A DNA stretch of 64,000 nt from an uncultured Gemmiger sp. (GTDB taxonomy: Bacteria; Bacillota; Clostridia; Oscillospirales; Ruminococcaceae). Of this stretch, positions 1 to 9,387 are shown piece by piece. Where the stretch lies: NCBI GenBank assembly GCA_944388125.1, contig CALXHO010000005.1:1-64000 (forward strand), read 5' to 3'. The translations under genes were made by a program, and so were the position numbers. The notes beneath the pieces were generated by a model. That model made no database searches. It saw nothing but the letters and a program-made list of their open reading frames with translations, and had not been told where the DNA came from. Position 1 is the first letter of the stretch. Every line of letters starts with the position of its first letter.

Positions 1-74
<74 letters not shown>

Positions 75-80
75 GCCTAA

Positions 81-111
81 AGCCCTGGGATGTATGTCCC
101 GGGGCTTTTTT
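81..111 (+). terminator. Intrinsic terminator after tRNA-Thr
   Basis: AGCCCTGGGA and TCCCGGGGCT form a 10-bp stem with one G-U pair around TGTATG, followed by a run of T. It lies only about 45 bp before the coaBC start, so coaBC probably depends partly on readthrough; I see no clear promoter in the gap. Confidence 0.85.
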
Positions 112-156
112 GGTAGTATTCTGGTTTTTTACTTTGAAGAAAAGGATGTGTGCCGT

Positions 157-1371
157 ATGCCGGATATTTCTTTGCAGGGTAAAACCGTTGTTCTGGGGGT
201 CACCGGGGGCATTGCCGCCTACAAGATTCCCAACGTCGCTCACGCTCTGGCCAAGCTGGGTGCCGACGTACATGTACTGATGACCAAAAACGCCACCGAA
301 TTCATCGCCCCCCTTGTCTTTGAGACGCTGACCAACAACCGCTGCATTGTGGATACCTTTGACCGCAACTTCCAGTACGACGTGGCTCACGTCTCGCTGG
401 CCAACAAGGCAGATCTGATTCTCATTGCCCCGGCAACTGCCAACGTCATCGCCAAGCTGGCGCACGGTCTGGCCGATGACATGCTGACCACCGTCACGCT
501 GGCGGCCACCTGCCCCAAGCTGGTCTCCCCCGCCATGAACACGCATATGCTGGAAAACCCCATCACCCAGGACAACATCAAGACGCTGGAGCATTACGGC
601 TTTACCGTGATTCCTTCCGGCTCCGGACTGCTGGCCTGCGGCGACACCGGCTCCGGTCGCCTGCCGGAGGAGAGCGTTCTGGTGGACTATGTGGTGCGGG
701 AGCTGGCCTGCCCCAAGGACATGGCAGGCATGAAGGTCGTGGTCTCGGCGGGTGCCACCTGCGAGCCCATGGACCCGGTGCGCTTCATCACCAACCACTC
801 CACCGGCAAGATGGGCTGCGCCGTGGCCCGGGCCTGCATGCTGCGGGGCGCCGACGTTACCCTGCTGTGCGCCCGTGATGCGGGGCTCACCGTCCCCTTT
901 GTCCGTACCGTTCCCTTTGTGACGGCCAAGGACCTGTTTGAGGCGGTCAAAGAAAACGCCATGGATGCCGACGCGCTGGTCATGGCGGCGGCTGTGGCCG
1001 ACTACCGCCCTGCCGTGGTGGCCGAGGACAAGGTCAAGAAGGCCGATGGCGCGCTCTCTCTTGCGTTGGAGCGCACCGACGATATCCTGGCCTGGGTGGG
1101 GGCAAACAAGCCTCAGAAGCTCTATCTGTGCGGTTTCTCGATGGAAACACGCGACCTCATTGAAAATTCCACCGCCAAGCTCCACAAGAAGAATCTGGAC
1201 CTGATTGTAGCGAACAATCTCAAGGTGCCCGGTGCCGGATTTGGCGTGGATACCAATGTGGTGACACTCATCTCGGCAGATGGCGCAGAGGCCCTGCCCC
1301 TGCAGAGCAAGGATGCCGTCGCCATGCGCATTGCCGACGAGATCGTCAAGCATCACAGAACGGCGCAATAA
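157..1371 (+). CDS. coaBC: Bifunctional phosphopantothenoylcysteine decarboxylase/phosphopantothenate-cysteine ligase
   Basis: CoaBC carries out two consecutive steps of coenzyme A synthesis in the cytosol: CTP-dependent ligation of cysteine to 4'-phosphopantothenate, then FMN-dependent decarboxylation to 4'-phosphopantetheine. The 404-residue length fits the fused form. The N-terminal flavoprotein half has GVTGGIAAYK and the SPAMNTHML substrate motif. The C-terminal ligase half has SAGATCEPMDPVRFITN, HSTGKMG and AAAVADYRP. The start at 157 is preceded by AAAGGA. A longer in-frame ORF from 94 would run across the upstream terminator and is rejected. The gene stands alone, downstream of tRNA-Thr. 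Confidence 0.96.
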   Translation: MPDISLQGKTVVLGVTGGIAAYKIPNVAHALAKLGADVHVLMTKNATEFIAPLVFETLTNNRCIVDTFDRNFQYDVAHVSLANKADLILIAPATANVIAKLAHGLADDMLTTVTLAATCPKLVSPAMNTHMLENPITQDNIKTLEHYGFTVIPSGSGLLACGDTGSGRLPEESVLVDYVVRELACPKDMAGMKVVVSAGATCEPMDPVRFITNHSTGKMGCAVARACMLRGADVTLLCARDAGLTVPFVRTVPFVTAKDLFEAVKENAMDADALVMAAAVADYRPAVVAEDKVKKADGALSLALERTDDILAWVGANKPQKLYLCGFSMETRDLIENSTAKLHKKNLDLIVANNLKVPGAGFGVDTNVVTLISADGAEALPLQSKDAVAMRIADEIVKHHRTAQ

Positions 1372-1411
1372 CAATGCTCCTCTTTTTCCCGTATCATAGC
1401 AAAGACAAAAG

Positions 1412-1451
1412 AACCCCCCCGGTTTCCGCGAGCATGGAAACCGGGGGGGTT
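1412..1451. terminator. Perfect 16-bp hairpin between coaBC and metK
   Basis: AACCCCCCCGGTTTCC and its exact complement flank an 8-nt loop. On the minus strand it is followed by CTTTTGTCTTT; on the plus strand there is no T run. It may act as a second barrier to metK readthrough and as a 3' end for coaBC. Confidence 0.6.
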
Positions 1452-1502
1452 GTGATAAAACAAAGCGGTAGAAATCCAGCCGGAAACAGGAACCGGCGAC
1501 AG

Positions 1503-1551
1503 CAAAACCGCCCGTCCGGCAGAAGTTTTTCTGCCATGACAGGCGGTTTTG
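1503..1551 (-). terminator. metK terminator
   Basis: CAAAACCGCC/GGCGGTTTTG pair around an inner GGCAGAA/TTCTGCC-type hairpin just past the metK stop. A TTTTG run on both sides means it could work in both directions between the convergent coaBC and metK genes. Confidence 0.75.
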
Positions 1552-1563
1552 TTCATTATCAAA

Positions 1564-2721
<1,158 letters not shown>

Positions 2722-2778
2722 GTTTGTATAAAACCTCCCGTCAAATTGGTCAGAAAGGCAACCGCCGGGATCTTGTGG

Positions 2779-2920
2779 TAAAAACAAAGGGCGCGCAGCC
2801 CGGCAGAGCTGTGCGCCCAGGGCTTATCTTTCGGTTCCCCGCAGGAATTGGCACCTTACGCTTCTCGCGCAGGTTGTCGGGCTTCACAGGGCCTGTTCCC
2901 TCAGCCGCTCTTGATAAGTT
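2779..2920 (-). promoter_or_regulatory. SAM-I (S-box) riboswitch with terminator platform, upstream of metK
   Basis: Read on the minus strand, 2920 to 2821 shows the S-box core: CTTATCAAGAG, GGCTGAGGGA, GCCCTGTGAAGCCCGACAAC, AAGGTGCCAATTCCTGC and the closing AAAGATAAG that pairs with CTTATC. It is followed by an 11-bp hairpin (2789-2799 with 2808-2818) and CTTTGTTTTT, a classic intrinsic terminator. High SAM is expected to stabilise the aptamer and terminate metK mRNA. Confidence 0.96.
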
Positions 2921-2942
2921 GCTATTCTGATGTCTAGAGGAA

Positions 2943-2971
2943 ATCATACCATTTTACTGCGTGGATGTCAA
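2943..2971 (-). promoter_or_regulatory. metK promoter
   Basis: On the minus strand TTGACA (2966-2971), a 17-nt spacer and TATGAT (2943-2948), with TGG before the -10 (extended -10). It places the start of transcription about 15 nt before the riboswitch. Confidence 0.8.
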
Positions 2972-3017
2972 CCTTCCAGTGTAATACATTTCGACTTTTT
3001 TGTACAAAGAAACGTTT

Positions 3018-3614
3018 TTATTTTCTGCCGTGCAGGATCGGGGACAGCGGCTTGTAGATCAGGAAGCAGACCACCGAGGTCAGCAGTCCCTTGACCAGGG
3101 TGAAGGGCATATTGAACAGGATCAGGCAGCTCATCAGGCTGGTGACGTTGGGGTTGATCTCCTGATAAGCGGCGATGATGGCGTCCATGCCGCCGAAAGC
3201 CGCCGCATAAACCGGGTAGCTGAAAAAGAAGTTGACCGGTACGCTGAAAGCAGCCATGGCCACCGAACCGATGAGGGAAGCCAGCGCTGCATTCTTGCGG
3301 GTCTTTTTATGCTTGTAGATGAGGCCTGCCACACCCACGAACATGGCACCCATGGCAAAGTTGCAGACCTCGCCGATGCCCAGGGTTGAACCGTGGAAAA
3401 TGGCGGAAAGTACATTCTTGACCAGGCAGACCACAATGCCGTAGACGGGGCCCAGGCTGAAGGAAGCCAGCAGGGCCGGCAGCTCGGACAGGTCCATCTT
3501 GACAAAGGACGGAATGAGCATGGGGATAGGGAAATCCAGCATCATCAGGATGCAGCCCACAGCGGACAGCATGGCGGTGACGGCAAGGGGACGGATCTTA
3601 CTGTTGGTTTGCAT
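3018..3614 (-). CDS. ribU: Riboflavin ECF transporter S component
   Basis: This is the substrate-binding membrane subunit of an energy-coupling-factor importer, predicted to take up riboflavin. The 198-residue protein is very hydrophobic with about six membrane segments and has the RibU-like region FPIPMLIPSFVKMDLSELP, KNVLSAIFHGST and PVNFFFSYPVY. The start at 3614 has GGGAGG at good spacing; the ORF continues upstream into the leader and that part is discarded. The FMN riboswitch directly upstream fixes the vitamin specificity. The shared ECF ATPase/T genes are not in the window. Confidence 0.93.
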   Translation of the reverse strand: MQTNSKIRPLAVTAMLSAVGCILMMLDFPIPMLIPSFVKMDLSELPALLASFSLGPVYGIVVCLVKNVLSAIFHGSTLGIGEVCNFAMGAMFVGVAGLIYKHKKTRKNAALASLIGSVAMAAFSVPVNFFFSYPVYAAAFGGMDAIIAAYQEINPNVTSLMSCLILFNMPFTLVKGLLTSVVCFLIYKPLSPILHGRK

Positions 3615-3723
3615 AACATTACCTCCCGGCCGGAAGTGCAAAGCAACCGGCCATTCAAAAAATAATTTGGAAAGCCGGCAACAAGTTTGAACCGGGAGGT
3701 TTGTCGGGTCCCACCCTCCGCCT

Positions 3724-3917
3724 GCAAAACAAATCGCCCTGCCGGAGTGTACAGAGACACCACGACAGGGCGAACCGCAAGCATAGCAAACAGCTTCCGT
3801 TTCTTCCATCCGGACTATGACCGTCGGCCCCGGAATTTCACCGGGTCAGCGCCTGCCAAACGGCAGACGGTCGCGGGCTGTACCGCCGGTGGGGAATTTC
3901 ACCCCGCCCTGAAACAG
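3724..3917 (-). promoter_or_regulatory. FMN riboswitch (RFN element) with terminator platform, upstream of ribU
   Basis: The aptamer spans 3917 to 3797 on the minus strand and contains GGGCGGGGTGAAATTCCCCA, CCGGCGGTA, AGCCCGCGACC, TGACCCGGTGAAATTCCGGG, CCGACGGT and AGTCCGGATGGAAGAAAC, closed by a 7-bp P1 (3797-3803 with 3911-3917). It is followed by a stem TCGCCCTG/CAGGGCGA (3734-3741 with 3766-3773) and TTTGTTTTG, a terminator. FMN is expected to shut off ribU. Confidence 0.97.
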
Positions 3918-3931
3918 ACTTTCTGCTCCAT

Positions 3932-3975
3932 ATTATAGCAGATGTTTTGAAAAATGCAACCATCCATGATACAAT
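3932..3975. promoter_or_regulatory. Overlapping divergent promoters for ribU and the MscS channel
   Basis: Minus strand: TTGCAT (3954-3959), 16 nt, TATAAT (3932-3937). Plus strand: TTGAAA (3947-3952), 17 nt, TACAAT (3970-3975). The two -35 elements interleave within about 13 bp, so polymerase binding on one strand should exclude the other. Confidence 0.7.
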
Positions 3976-4046
3976 AGCGTTAGTTCGTGCTTCCCTGCCT
4001 GTTCGGCGCGGACATTCACCCATGTAACGGAAAGGTTTTTCTGCCT

Positions 4047-5183
4047 ATGAATGAAATAACACAGACCAAAAATGCGTTTCTGACCTGGCTGGCCGGTTTC
4101 GGAGACTATGCACCGCTGCTGCGGATTCTTCTCACCGTTATCCTGATTGCCATCGGACTGTTCGGTGCACGGCTGTTCCGCTGGATTTTTCACCAGCTGC
4201 GCAGCAGGCTGGAGGGCAAGATCCCAGACTGGCTGCAAATTCTGTTCGACGGGTTTATTGAACCTGCCATTCTGTTTGTGCGCTGTCTGCTGTGGTACTT
4301 TGCTTTCCTGATGTTCCCGTGGTCCTTTGACTCCACCTCTCCCATATGGGACACGGCCGGCACCATTATCGGTATTGCCGCGGTCTGTCTGCTGACACAG
4401 GGCCTGTGGAATTCGGCGGGGCTGTGCCGCCTGCTTCTGCGCAGCGCCCAGAACCGTCTGGACCTGGAAACCAACAAGACCATGAACAGCTTCTTTGAGA
4501 AGATCTACCGCGCTCTGGTCCTGCTGTTCGGCGGCATTCAGGTGCTGAATCTTCTGGGCTGTGAGGTCAACGGCCTGATCACCGGTGCAGGCATTGCCGG
4601 ACTGGCCATCTCCCTGGGTGCTCAGTCCACATTGTCAAACCTGATCGCCGGTGCCTCCATGGTCATCGAACGTCCCTTCGGCATCGGGGATTACATCACC
4701 CTGGGCAGCTTTGAGGGCACTGTGGAGGACATCTCCTTCCGCTCCACCCGCATCCGTACTCTGGACAACAGCGTCATCACGGTGGAGAACTCCAAGGTCA
4801 GCGCCGAGTACATCTGCAATGCCACCACCCGCCAGAACCGTCTGCTCAGCATCACGGTGGGCGTCACCTACGGCACACCCCGCAAGCAGCTGGAAACCCT
4901 GTGCGACGACTTCCGGGCCATGCTCCGCAAAGACTCCCAGGTACTGCCCGACACCATCCACGTGATCCTCTCGAATTTCGGGGCCTCCAGCATCGACATT
5001 GAGCTCCGCTGCTATGTGACCGCTCTGGGCGGGGACGATTTCCGCCAGCTCAAGAGCCGTCTCAACTGGCAGATCATGGACATCATGGCGCAGGACGGCT
5101 GCGACTTTGCCTTCCCCTCCACCAGCGTCTATCTGGAGACATCCTCCCCCTCCCCCGCCGATCCTGGTGAAAAGGAGCAGTAA
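4047..5183 (+). CDS. MscS-family small-conductance mechanosensitive channel
   Basis: Predicted membrane channel that opens under tension and releases solutes during hypo-osmotic shock. It has 378 residues. Hydrophobic segments lie around residues 22-45, 70-92, 103-125 and 150-170. These are followed by the Gly/Ala-rich pore helix (NGLITGAGIAGLAISLGAQS) and the beta domain (ERPFGIGDYITLGSFEGTVEDI, then TRIRTLDNSVITVENS). The start at 4047 has AACGGAAAGG upstream; the ORF extends 20 codons further without a better site. It is a single-gene unit with its own promoter and terminator. Confidence 0.92.
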   Translation: MNEITQTKNAFLTWLAGFGDYAPLLRILLTVILIAIGLFGARLFRWIFHQLRSRLEGKIPDWLQILFDGFIEPAILFVRCLLWYFAFLMFPWSFDSTSPIWDTAGTIIGIAAVCLLTQGLWNSAGLCRLLLRSAQNRLDLETNKTMNSFFEKIYRALVLLFGGIQVLNLLGCEVNGLITGAGIAGLAISLGAQSTLSNLIAGASMVIERPFGIGDYITLGSFEGTVEDISFRSTRIRTLDNSVITVENSKVSAEYICNATTRQNRLLSITVGVTYGTPRKQLETLCDDFRAMLRKDSQVLPDTIHVILSNFGASSIDIELRCYVTALGGDDFRQLKSRLNWQIMDIMAQDGCDFAFPSTSVYLETSSPSPADPGEKEQ

Positions 5184-5237
5184 GGCTTTCCGTCCTGCTG
5201 CCCGGCGGATAATTTTCCTTTGCGCAAGGATACAGAA

Positions 5238-5286
5238 AAGCGGCTTTCGTTCCCTCTATACGGGAGGACGGAAGCCGCTTTTTTTG
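5238..5286. terminator. Bidirectional terminator between MscS gene and ftsQ
   Basis: AAGCGGCTTTCGT and CGGAAGCCGCTT pair and are followed by seven T on the plus strand. The minus strand reads into TTTTC. It separates the convergent mscS-type gene and the end of the division cluster. Confidence 0.85.
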
Positions 5287-5301
5287 ATTTTTTGTTTGTT
5301 G

Positions 5302-6720
5302 TCAGGTGGTGTCGCCGCTGCCGGTATCGGAACCGTCGGATGGCGCCTCATCCCCGGCCGCACTATCATTTCCTGTATCGTCGCCGGAGTCCCCGGCGGT
5401 ATCACCATCCTCTGCCTCGGGGGGCGGATCGGCGGGCATGAAGTAGGCCACAATATCGCCGTCGCTGCGCTGATAGGAAACATCCAACGTGCCGTGATCG
5501 GTCTGGGTCAGGCCCTTGCCGTCCACGTCCAGAATGACGTTGGCCGCCATACGCATCTTGTAATCCAGGTTATTGGAGGTTCCCAGCAGTACCGACACGC
5601 GGCCCTGATAAAGGAAGTTGATCTCGTCCAGATCCCGCAGCGAGATCAAGGATACGCCATCCAGCAGCTGCTGTTCCTCCATCTTGTCGATGATCGCAAA
5701 AAGCACATCGTTGATAGTTGTCTCCTCCTGGGCATCGGAATCTGCAGAAGGATCTGCATCGGTCTCCCCGGCGGGAGCGGCAGTCTCGGCAGTCTCGGGT
5801 GTAGCGGCGGGGAGTGCACTGTCCGCTGCCAGGCGCAGGTAGGAGCCAGGCGTCAGCTGAGAGTCCGACCGCACCCCGGCATCCAGGAGAATGAGTCCCT
5901 CCGGCCGGGATGCCTCCGTGCGAAGCACCTTGAGCCCATCGCTGAGCACCAGCCATCCGGCAGCAGTTTCCAGAGTAAAGCGCTCGGTGGCAGGCTGCAC
6001 CTTGATGACCACCGTGCCGGGCATCTGGATATCCACCTCGACCACATCCAGGTAGGGCAGCTGCGCCTGCAGCTGTTCTGATTTTTCCCGGGTGGAGAAG
6101 CCGAACAGGTTGTCCCCGGTCTGTACCCCCAGCAGGTCAATGATCTGCTGTTCGGTATAGATGCCGGTATTGGCCGGGGTGGTGCGGTCGGTGTTTTCCA
6201 CCCGGAAGTCGGTCACCTTGAACAGCAAGTTGACCGACAGCACCACCCCCACCGCCAGCACTGCCATCAGGCACAGAATCCCCACGATCTTGCGGCGGCG
6301 GCGGATGCGCATTTTTTCCACCTGCGTCACCCGGCGCGGCGGGCGGGCTGCTCCCTCCCGGTAGCCCAGCGACTGCGGATTGGTGGGCCGGCTGCGGTAG
6401 CGTCCGCTGTTCTTCTGCTGGGGCGGACGGCGGGGCGGCTGGCCGCGCGACGGCATCTGCTGGGAGGGCATCTGACCGCCTGCGGGGCGCTGACGGGCAT
6501 TGGTCTGACGGGAACCACTGCGGTCGTCTGCTCTGGTCCCACGGGAAGTTCCGGCCTGGCCGGCAGGAGTGCTGCGCTTTTCCAGCCCCACCCGGCTGCC
6601 CAGGCCCTTTTTGGGCGGAACCGCCTGCCGGGGACGCTGGGGCTGCTGTTGCCGGGGGCGGGAGGCGGCACGGGATGCCGCGCCGGATTTCTGCCGGCGG
6701 CTCTGTACGTCGCGGTCCAT
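5302..6720 (-). CDS. ftsQ: Cell division protein FtsQ/DivIB, long form
   Basis: Divisome scaffold with one membrane pass. The 472-residue protein has a long Arg/Gln/Pro-rich cytoplasmic N-terminus (about residues 1-145), then a transmembrane helix (IVGILCLMAVLAVGVVLSVN). A POTRA domain follows (FKVTDFRVEN, YTEQQIIDLLGVQTGDNLF, LDVVEVDIQMPGTVVIKV), then a beta domain (FLYQGRVSVLLGTSNNLDYK) and an acidic Asp/Gly-rich tail. The start at 6720 has AAGGAGGGGAG. It is the last gene of the dcw cluster, separated from murG by 170 bp containing a hairpin. Both the basic head and the acidic tail are low complexity and longer than usual for the family. Confidence 0.88.
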   Translation of the reverse strand: MDRDVQSRRQKSGAASRAASRPRQQQPQRPRQAVPPKKGLGSRVGLEKRSTPAGQAGTSRGTRADDRSGSRQTNARQRPAGGQMPSQQMPSRGQPPRRPPQQKNSGRYRSRPTNPQSLGYREGAARPPRRVTQVEKMRIRRRRKIVGILCLMAVLAVGVVLSVNLLFKVTDFRVENTDRTTPANTGIYTEQQIIDLLGVQTGDNLFGFSTREKSEQLQAQLPYLDVVEVDIQMPGTVVIKVQPATERFTLETAAGWLVLSDGLKVLRTEASRPEGLILLDAGVRSDSQLTPGSYLRLAADSALPAATPETAETAAPAGETDADPSADSDAQEETTINDVLFAIIDKMEEQQLLDGVSLISLRDLDEINFLYQGRVSVLLGTSNNLDYKMRMAANVILDVDGKGLTQTDHGTLDVSYQRSDGDIVAYFMPADPPPEAEDGDTAGDSGDDTGNDSAAGDEAPSDGSDTGSGDTT

Positions 6721-6755
6721 GCTCTCCCCTCCTTCCCATTTGTACCAGAATAAAA

Positions 6756-6813
6756 CGAAACCGCCAAATCCTGCCGCCAAAGCGGCATTCGACCGTTTTG
6801 GGGCGATTTGGCG
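6756..6813 (-). terminator. Hairpin between murG and ftsQ, possible attenuator
   Basis: CGCCAAATC (6762-6770) pairs with GATTTGGCG (6805-6813) and encloses a second TGCCGC/GCGGCA hairpin. On the minus strand it runs into GTTTCGTTTTATT. It looks like a weak terminator that would lower ftsQ relative to murG. Confidence 0.5.
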
Positions 6814-6889
6814 TTACTGTGGCCGGAGCACACAGGTTTCCCTGTTTCGTTGTGTCAGGCGCCGTCCCCTTCCCGGTTTGTCTGACGGT

Positions 6890-8005
6890 TCAGGCGCAGA
6901 GTTTTTTCAGTGCCGCCCAGATGAGATCCAGGCTGTCGGGACGGCCCAGCGTCTTTGCGTTGCGTCCCATCTCGGCCAGGCGGCCGGGCTGGGACATCAG
7001 ACCCTGGACGGTCTCAATGAGTTTGTCGCCGGTGAGGTCCTTCTCCTCAATCACCACGGCGGCCCCCGCCTGCTGCAGTTCCAGCGCGTTATAGTACTGG
7101 TGATTTTCAGCCACGTTGGGGCTGGGCACCAGCACGGCGGCGCGGCCCATGGCCTCCAGCTCGGCCAGCGTCAGGGCGCCGGAGCGGGAGATCACCAGAT
7201 CCGCTGCTGCCAGCAGCTCGGGCATATTGTCGATATATTCCCGGACCACCAGGTTTTTGCCGGGGGCAAAGCCTTTTTCCTTGCCGAGGTTGCGGAACAG
7301 CTCGACTCCACGGCTGCCGGTGGCATGCAGGTGCAGGATTTTCTGCTGGGTTTTCTGCTCCCAGGCGCAGAGGTCCGCCACCACCTCATTGATGCGGCGG
7401 GCACCCAGGCTGCCGCCAAAGCTCAGGATCACCGTCTTGTCCCCGGCATCCAGCTTGGCGCGGGCTGCGGCACGGTCCTGTTCAAACAGTTCGGGGCGCA
7501 CCGGATTGCCCACCACGATGGTCTTGTCGGGGGCACCCAGCTTTGCCACTGCCGCCTCACTGGCCGCCATGACCAGATCGACTTCCTTGGCAAGCAGTTT
7601 GTTGGTCACACCCGGGAAGGCGTTCTGCTCATGGATGGCGGTATGAATCCCTTTGCGGGCTGCCGCACGGACAATGGGACCGCTGACATAGCCGCCGCAG
7701 CCGATGACCAGATCCGGCTTGACCTCCCGCAGGATGGCCGCACAGCGCGGGCCGCTGATGGCCAGATGCCACACCGCCACCACATTGCGGCCGATGTTTT
7801 TGGGCGTCAGCTTGCGCTGGAAGCCGTTGATCTCGATATGATGGAAGGGATATCCGGCCTTGGTGACAAGACCGTACTCCATCCCCTCCCGCCGTCCGGC
7901 AAAGTGGATCTCCGCCGCGGGGTCTCCTTTTTTGATCGCACCGGCAATGGCCAGTGCAGGATTGATATGCCCGGCCGTACCGCCGGCCGCAATCAGAACA
8001 CGCAT
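6890..8005 (-). CDS. murG: UDP-N-acetylglucosamine-lipid I GlcNAc transferase
   Basis: MurG converts lipid I to lipid II at the inner face of the membrane. The 371-residue GT-B protein has the N-terminal GGTAGHINPA loop, HEQNAFPGVTNKLLA, the second glycine-rich loop SFGGSLGARRINE, and the UDP-binding end (RSGALTLAELEAMGRAAVLVP followed by PNVAENHQYYNA). The start at 8005 has GGGAGG upstream. It lies 33 bp after ftsW in the same direction, so it is probably cotranscribed. Confidence 0.97.
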   Translation of the reverse strand: MRVLIAAGGTAGHINPALAIAGAIKKGDPAAEIHFAGRREGMEYGLVTKAGYPFHHIEINGFQRKLTPKNIGRNVVAVWHLAISGPRCAAILREVKPDLVIGCGGYVSGPIVRAAARKGIHTAIHEQNAFPGVTNKLLAKEVDLVMAASEAAVAKLGAPDKTIVVGNPVRPELFEQDRAAARAKLDAGDKTVILSFGGSLGARRINEVVADLCAWEQKTQQKILHLHATGSRGVELFRNLGKEKGFAPGKNLVVREYIDNMPELLAAADLVISRSGALTLAELEAMGRAAVLVPSPNVAENHQYYNALELQQAGAAVVIEEKDLTGDKLIETVQGLMSQPGRLAEMGRNAKTLGRPDSLDLIWAALKKLCA

Positions 8006-8038
8006 ACCCTGCCTCCCGTTACATCACACAATACAAAA

Positions 8039-9316
8039 TCAGATCGAATGAGCGGTGCCGCCCCGGCGATAAACCGTGCGGGTACCCTGCTCCAGCTTTT
8101 TGGCAAAGGCTTCCAGCTTGCGGCGTCGTCGTTCCTCGATGCGGGCATTGCCTACCCGGGAAATACTGAGCATGACGCCCATCTGTCCCAGCAGCATCAA
8201 AAGACTGGTGCCGCCCGAAGAGAAGAAAGGCAGGCTGATGCCGGTGTTGGGGATGGTGTTGGTGACAACGCCGATATTGCAGAACACCTGCCAGGCGATC
8301 TGTCCCATGATGCCCACCCCCAGCAGGCTGCCGAACAGGTCGGGCGCCCGCATGGCGATGAGGATGCCCTGGATGATGAGGGCCGCAAACAGCAGAATGC
8401 AGACCAGTGCCCCGATGAATCCCAGCTCCTCACACAGAACCGGGAAGATGAAGTCGTTGGTGACCTCGGGCAGCCACTGGTGTTTCTGGCGGCTGTTGCC
8501 GATGCCCAGGCCAAACAGACCGCCCGATGCAATGGCGTAGATGCTCTGCTCGGTCTGGTCGGTCATGGTGGAGGTATCGCTGGAGAACAGCGTCCAGCCG
8601 TCCAGACGGGTCTGGACATAGTTATCCTGGCTGGTCAGCATGTAAACCACGCCGATGACGCCGACACTCAGCACCGGCAGCATCCATTTCAGGCCGCATC
8701 CGCCGCAGATCAGCATGGTAAAGTAGATCATGAGGATGAGGATGATGGCCGAATAGTGGGGCTGGCGGAAGATCAGAAACAGCGTGGGAATCAGAGGCAG
8801 TGTGGGCAGAATAATGCCGTACAGCAGAGAACTTTTCTGCTTCTGATGACCATCTATGAACGCAGCCGTCCCCAGAATGGTGGAAAACTTGGCCAGCTCG
8901 GAGGGCTGGAAAGTGACGCCTGCGAACTCCACCCAGCGATAACACTTGGCGCTGAGGTTGGTGGGGTTGTTGCTGAACAGAGCCGCCGCCAGCAGTACCA
9001 GCGTGAAAACGTAGAGATACCAGTTCAGATGGCGCAGGGCGCGGTAATCGGTAAGGGAAATGCCGAACATGATGGCCACGCCGGCCACGGCAAATCCCAG
9101 CTGCTGGCGGATCTGGCTGAAGCTGTCGCCGCTCTCCTGATAGGACACCGAGTAGCTGGCCGAGAACAGCACCACCAGACCATATGCAATGATAACCAGC
9201 AGCGTTACTACAAAGTACCATGAAAGCGGCCCGCGGTCTTTCTTGCGCAGGGGCAGATCCTTGCACATCAAAAACGCGGGTCGGAAGATGGTTCTGAGGA
9301 ATGCAGATGTATCCAA
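8039..9316 (-). CDS. ftsW: FtsW/RodA/SpoVE-family lipid II polymerase
   Basis: SEDS-family peptidoglycan glycosyltransferase of the divisome. The 425-residue protein has about ten membrane segments, FSASYSVSYQ near the first helix, WVEFAGVTFQPSELAKF, and the SEDS end FICEELG-like FPVLCEELGFIGAL and LPFFSSGGTSLLM. The chosen start is TTG at 9316 with AAGGAAAT about 12 nt upstream. An ATG at 9268 is possible but has no ribosome site. Its place between mraY and murG, next to the PASTA transpeptidase, supports FtsW over RodA. Confidence 0.92.
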   Translation of the reverse strand: MDTSAFLRTIFRPAFLMCKDLPLRKKDRGPLSWYFVVTLLVIIAYGLVVLFSASYSVSYQESGDSFSQIRQQLGFAVAGVAIMFGISLTDYRALRHLNWYLYVFTLVLLAAALFSNNPTNLSAKCYRWVEFAGVTFQPSELAKFSTILGTAAFIDGHQKQKSSLLYGIILPTLPLIPTLFLIFRQPHYSAIILILMIYFTMLICGGCGLKWMLPVLSVGVIGVVYMLTSQDNYVQTRLDGWTLFSSDTSTMTDQTEQSIYAIASGGLFGLGIGNSRQKHQWLPEVTNDFIFPVLCEELGFIGALVCILLFAALIIQGILIAMRAPDLFGSLLGVGIMGQIAWQVFCNIGVVTNTIPNTGISLPFFSSGGTSLLMLLGQMGVMLSISRVGNARIEERRRRKLEAFAKKLEQGTRTVYRRGGTAHSI

Positions 9317-9387
9317 AGGAATGCCTATTTCCTTTCCGTCCGGCCCCTGACAGGCCGGACCCGGCGGGGCGGCGTTTTGCCCCGTGC

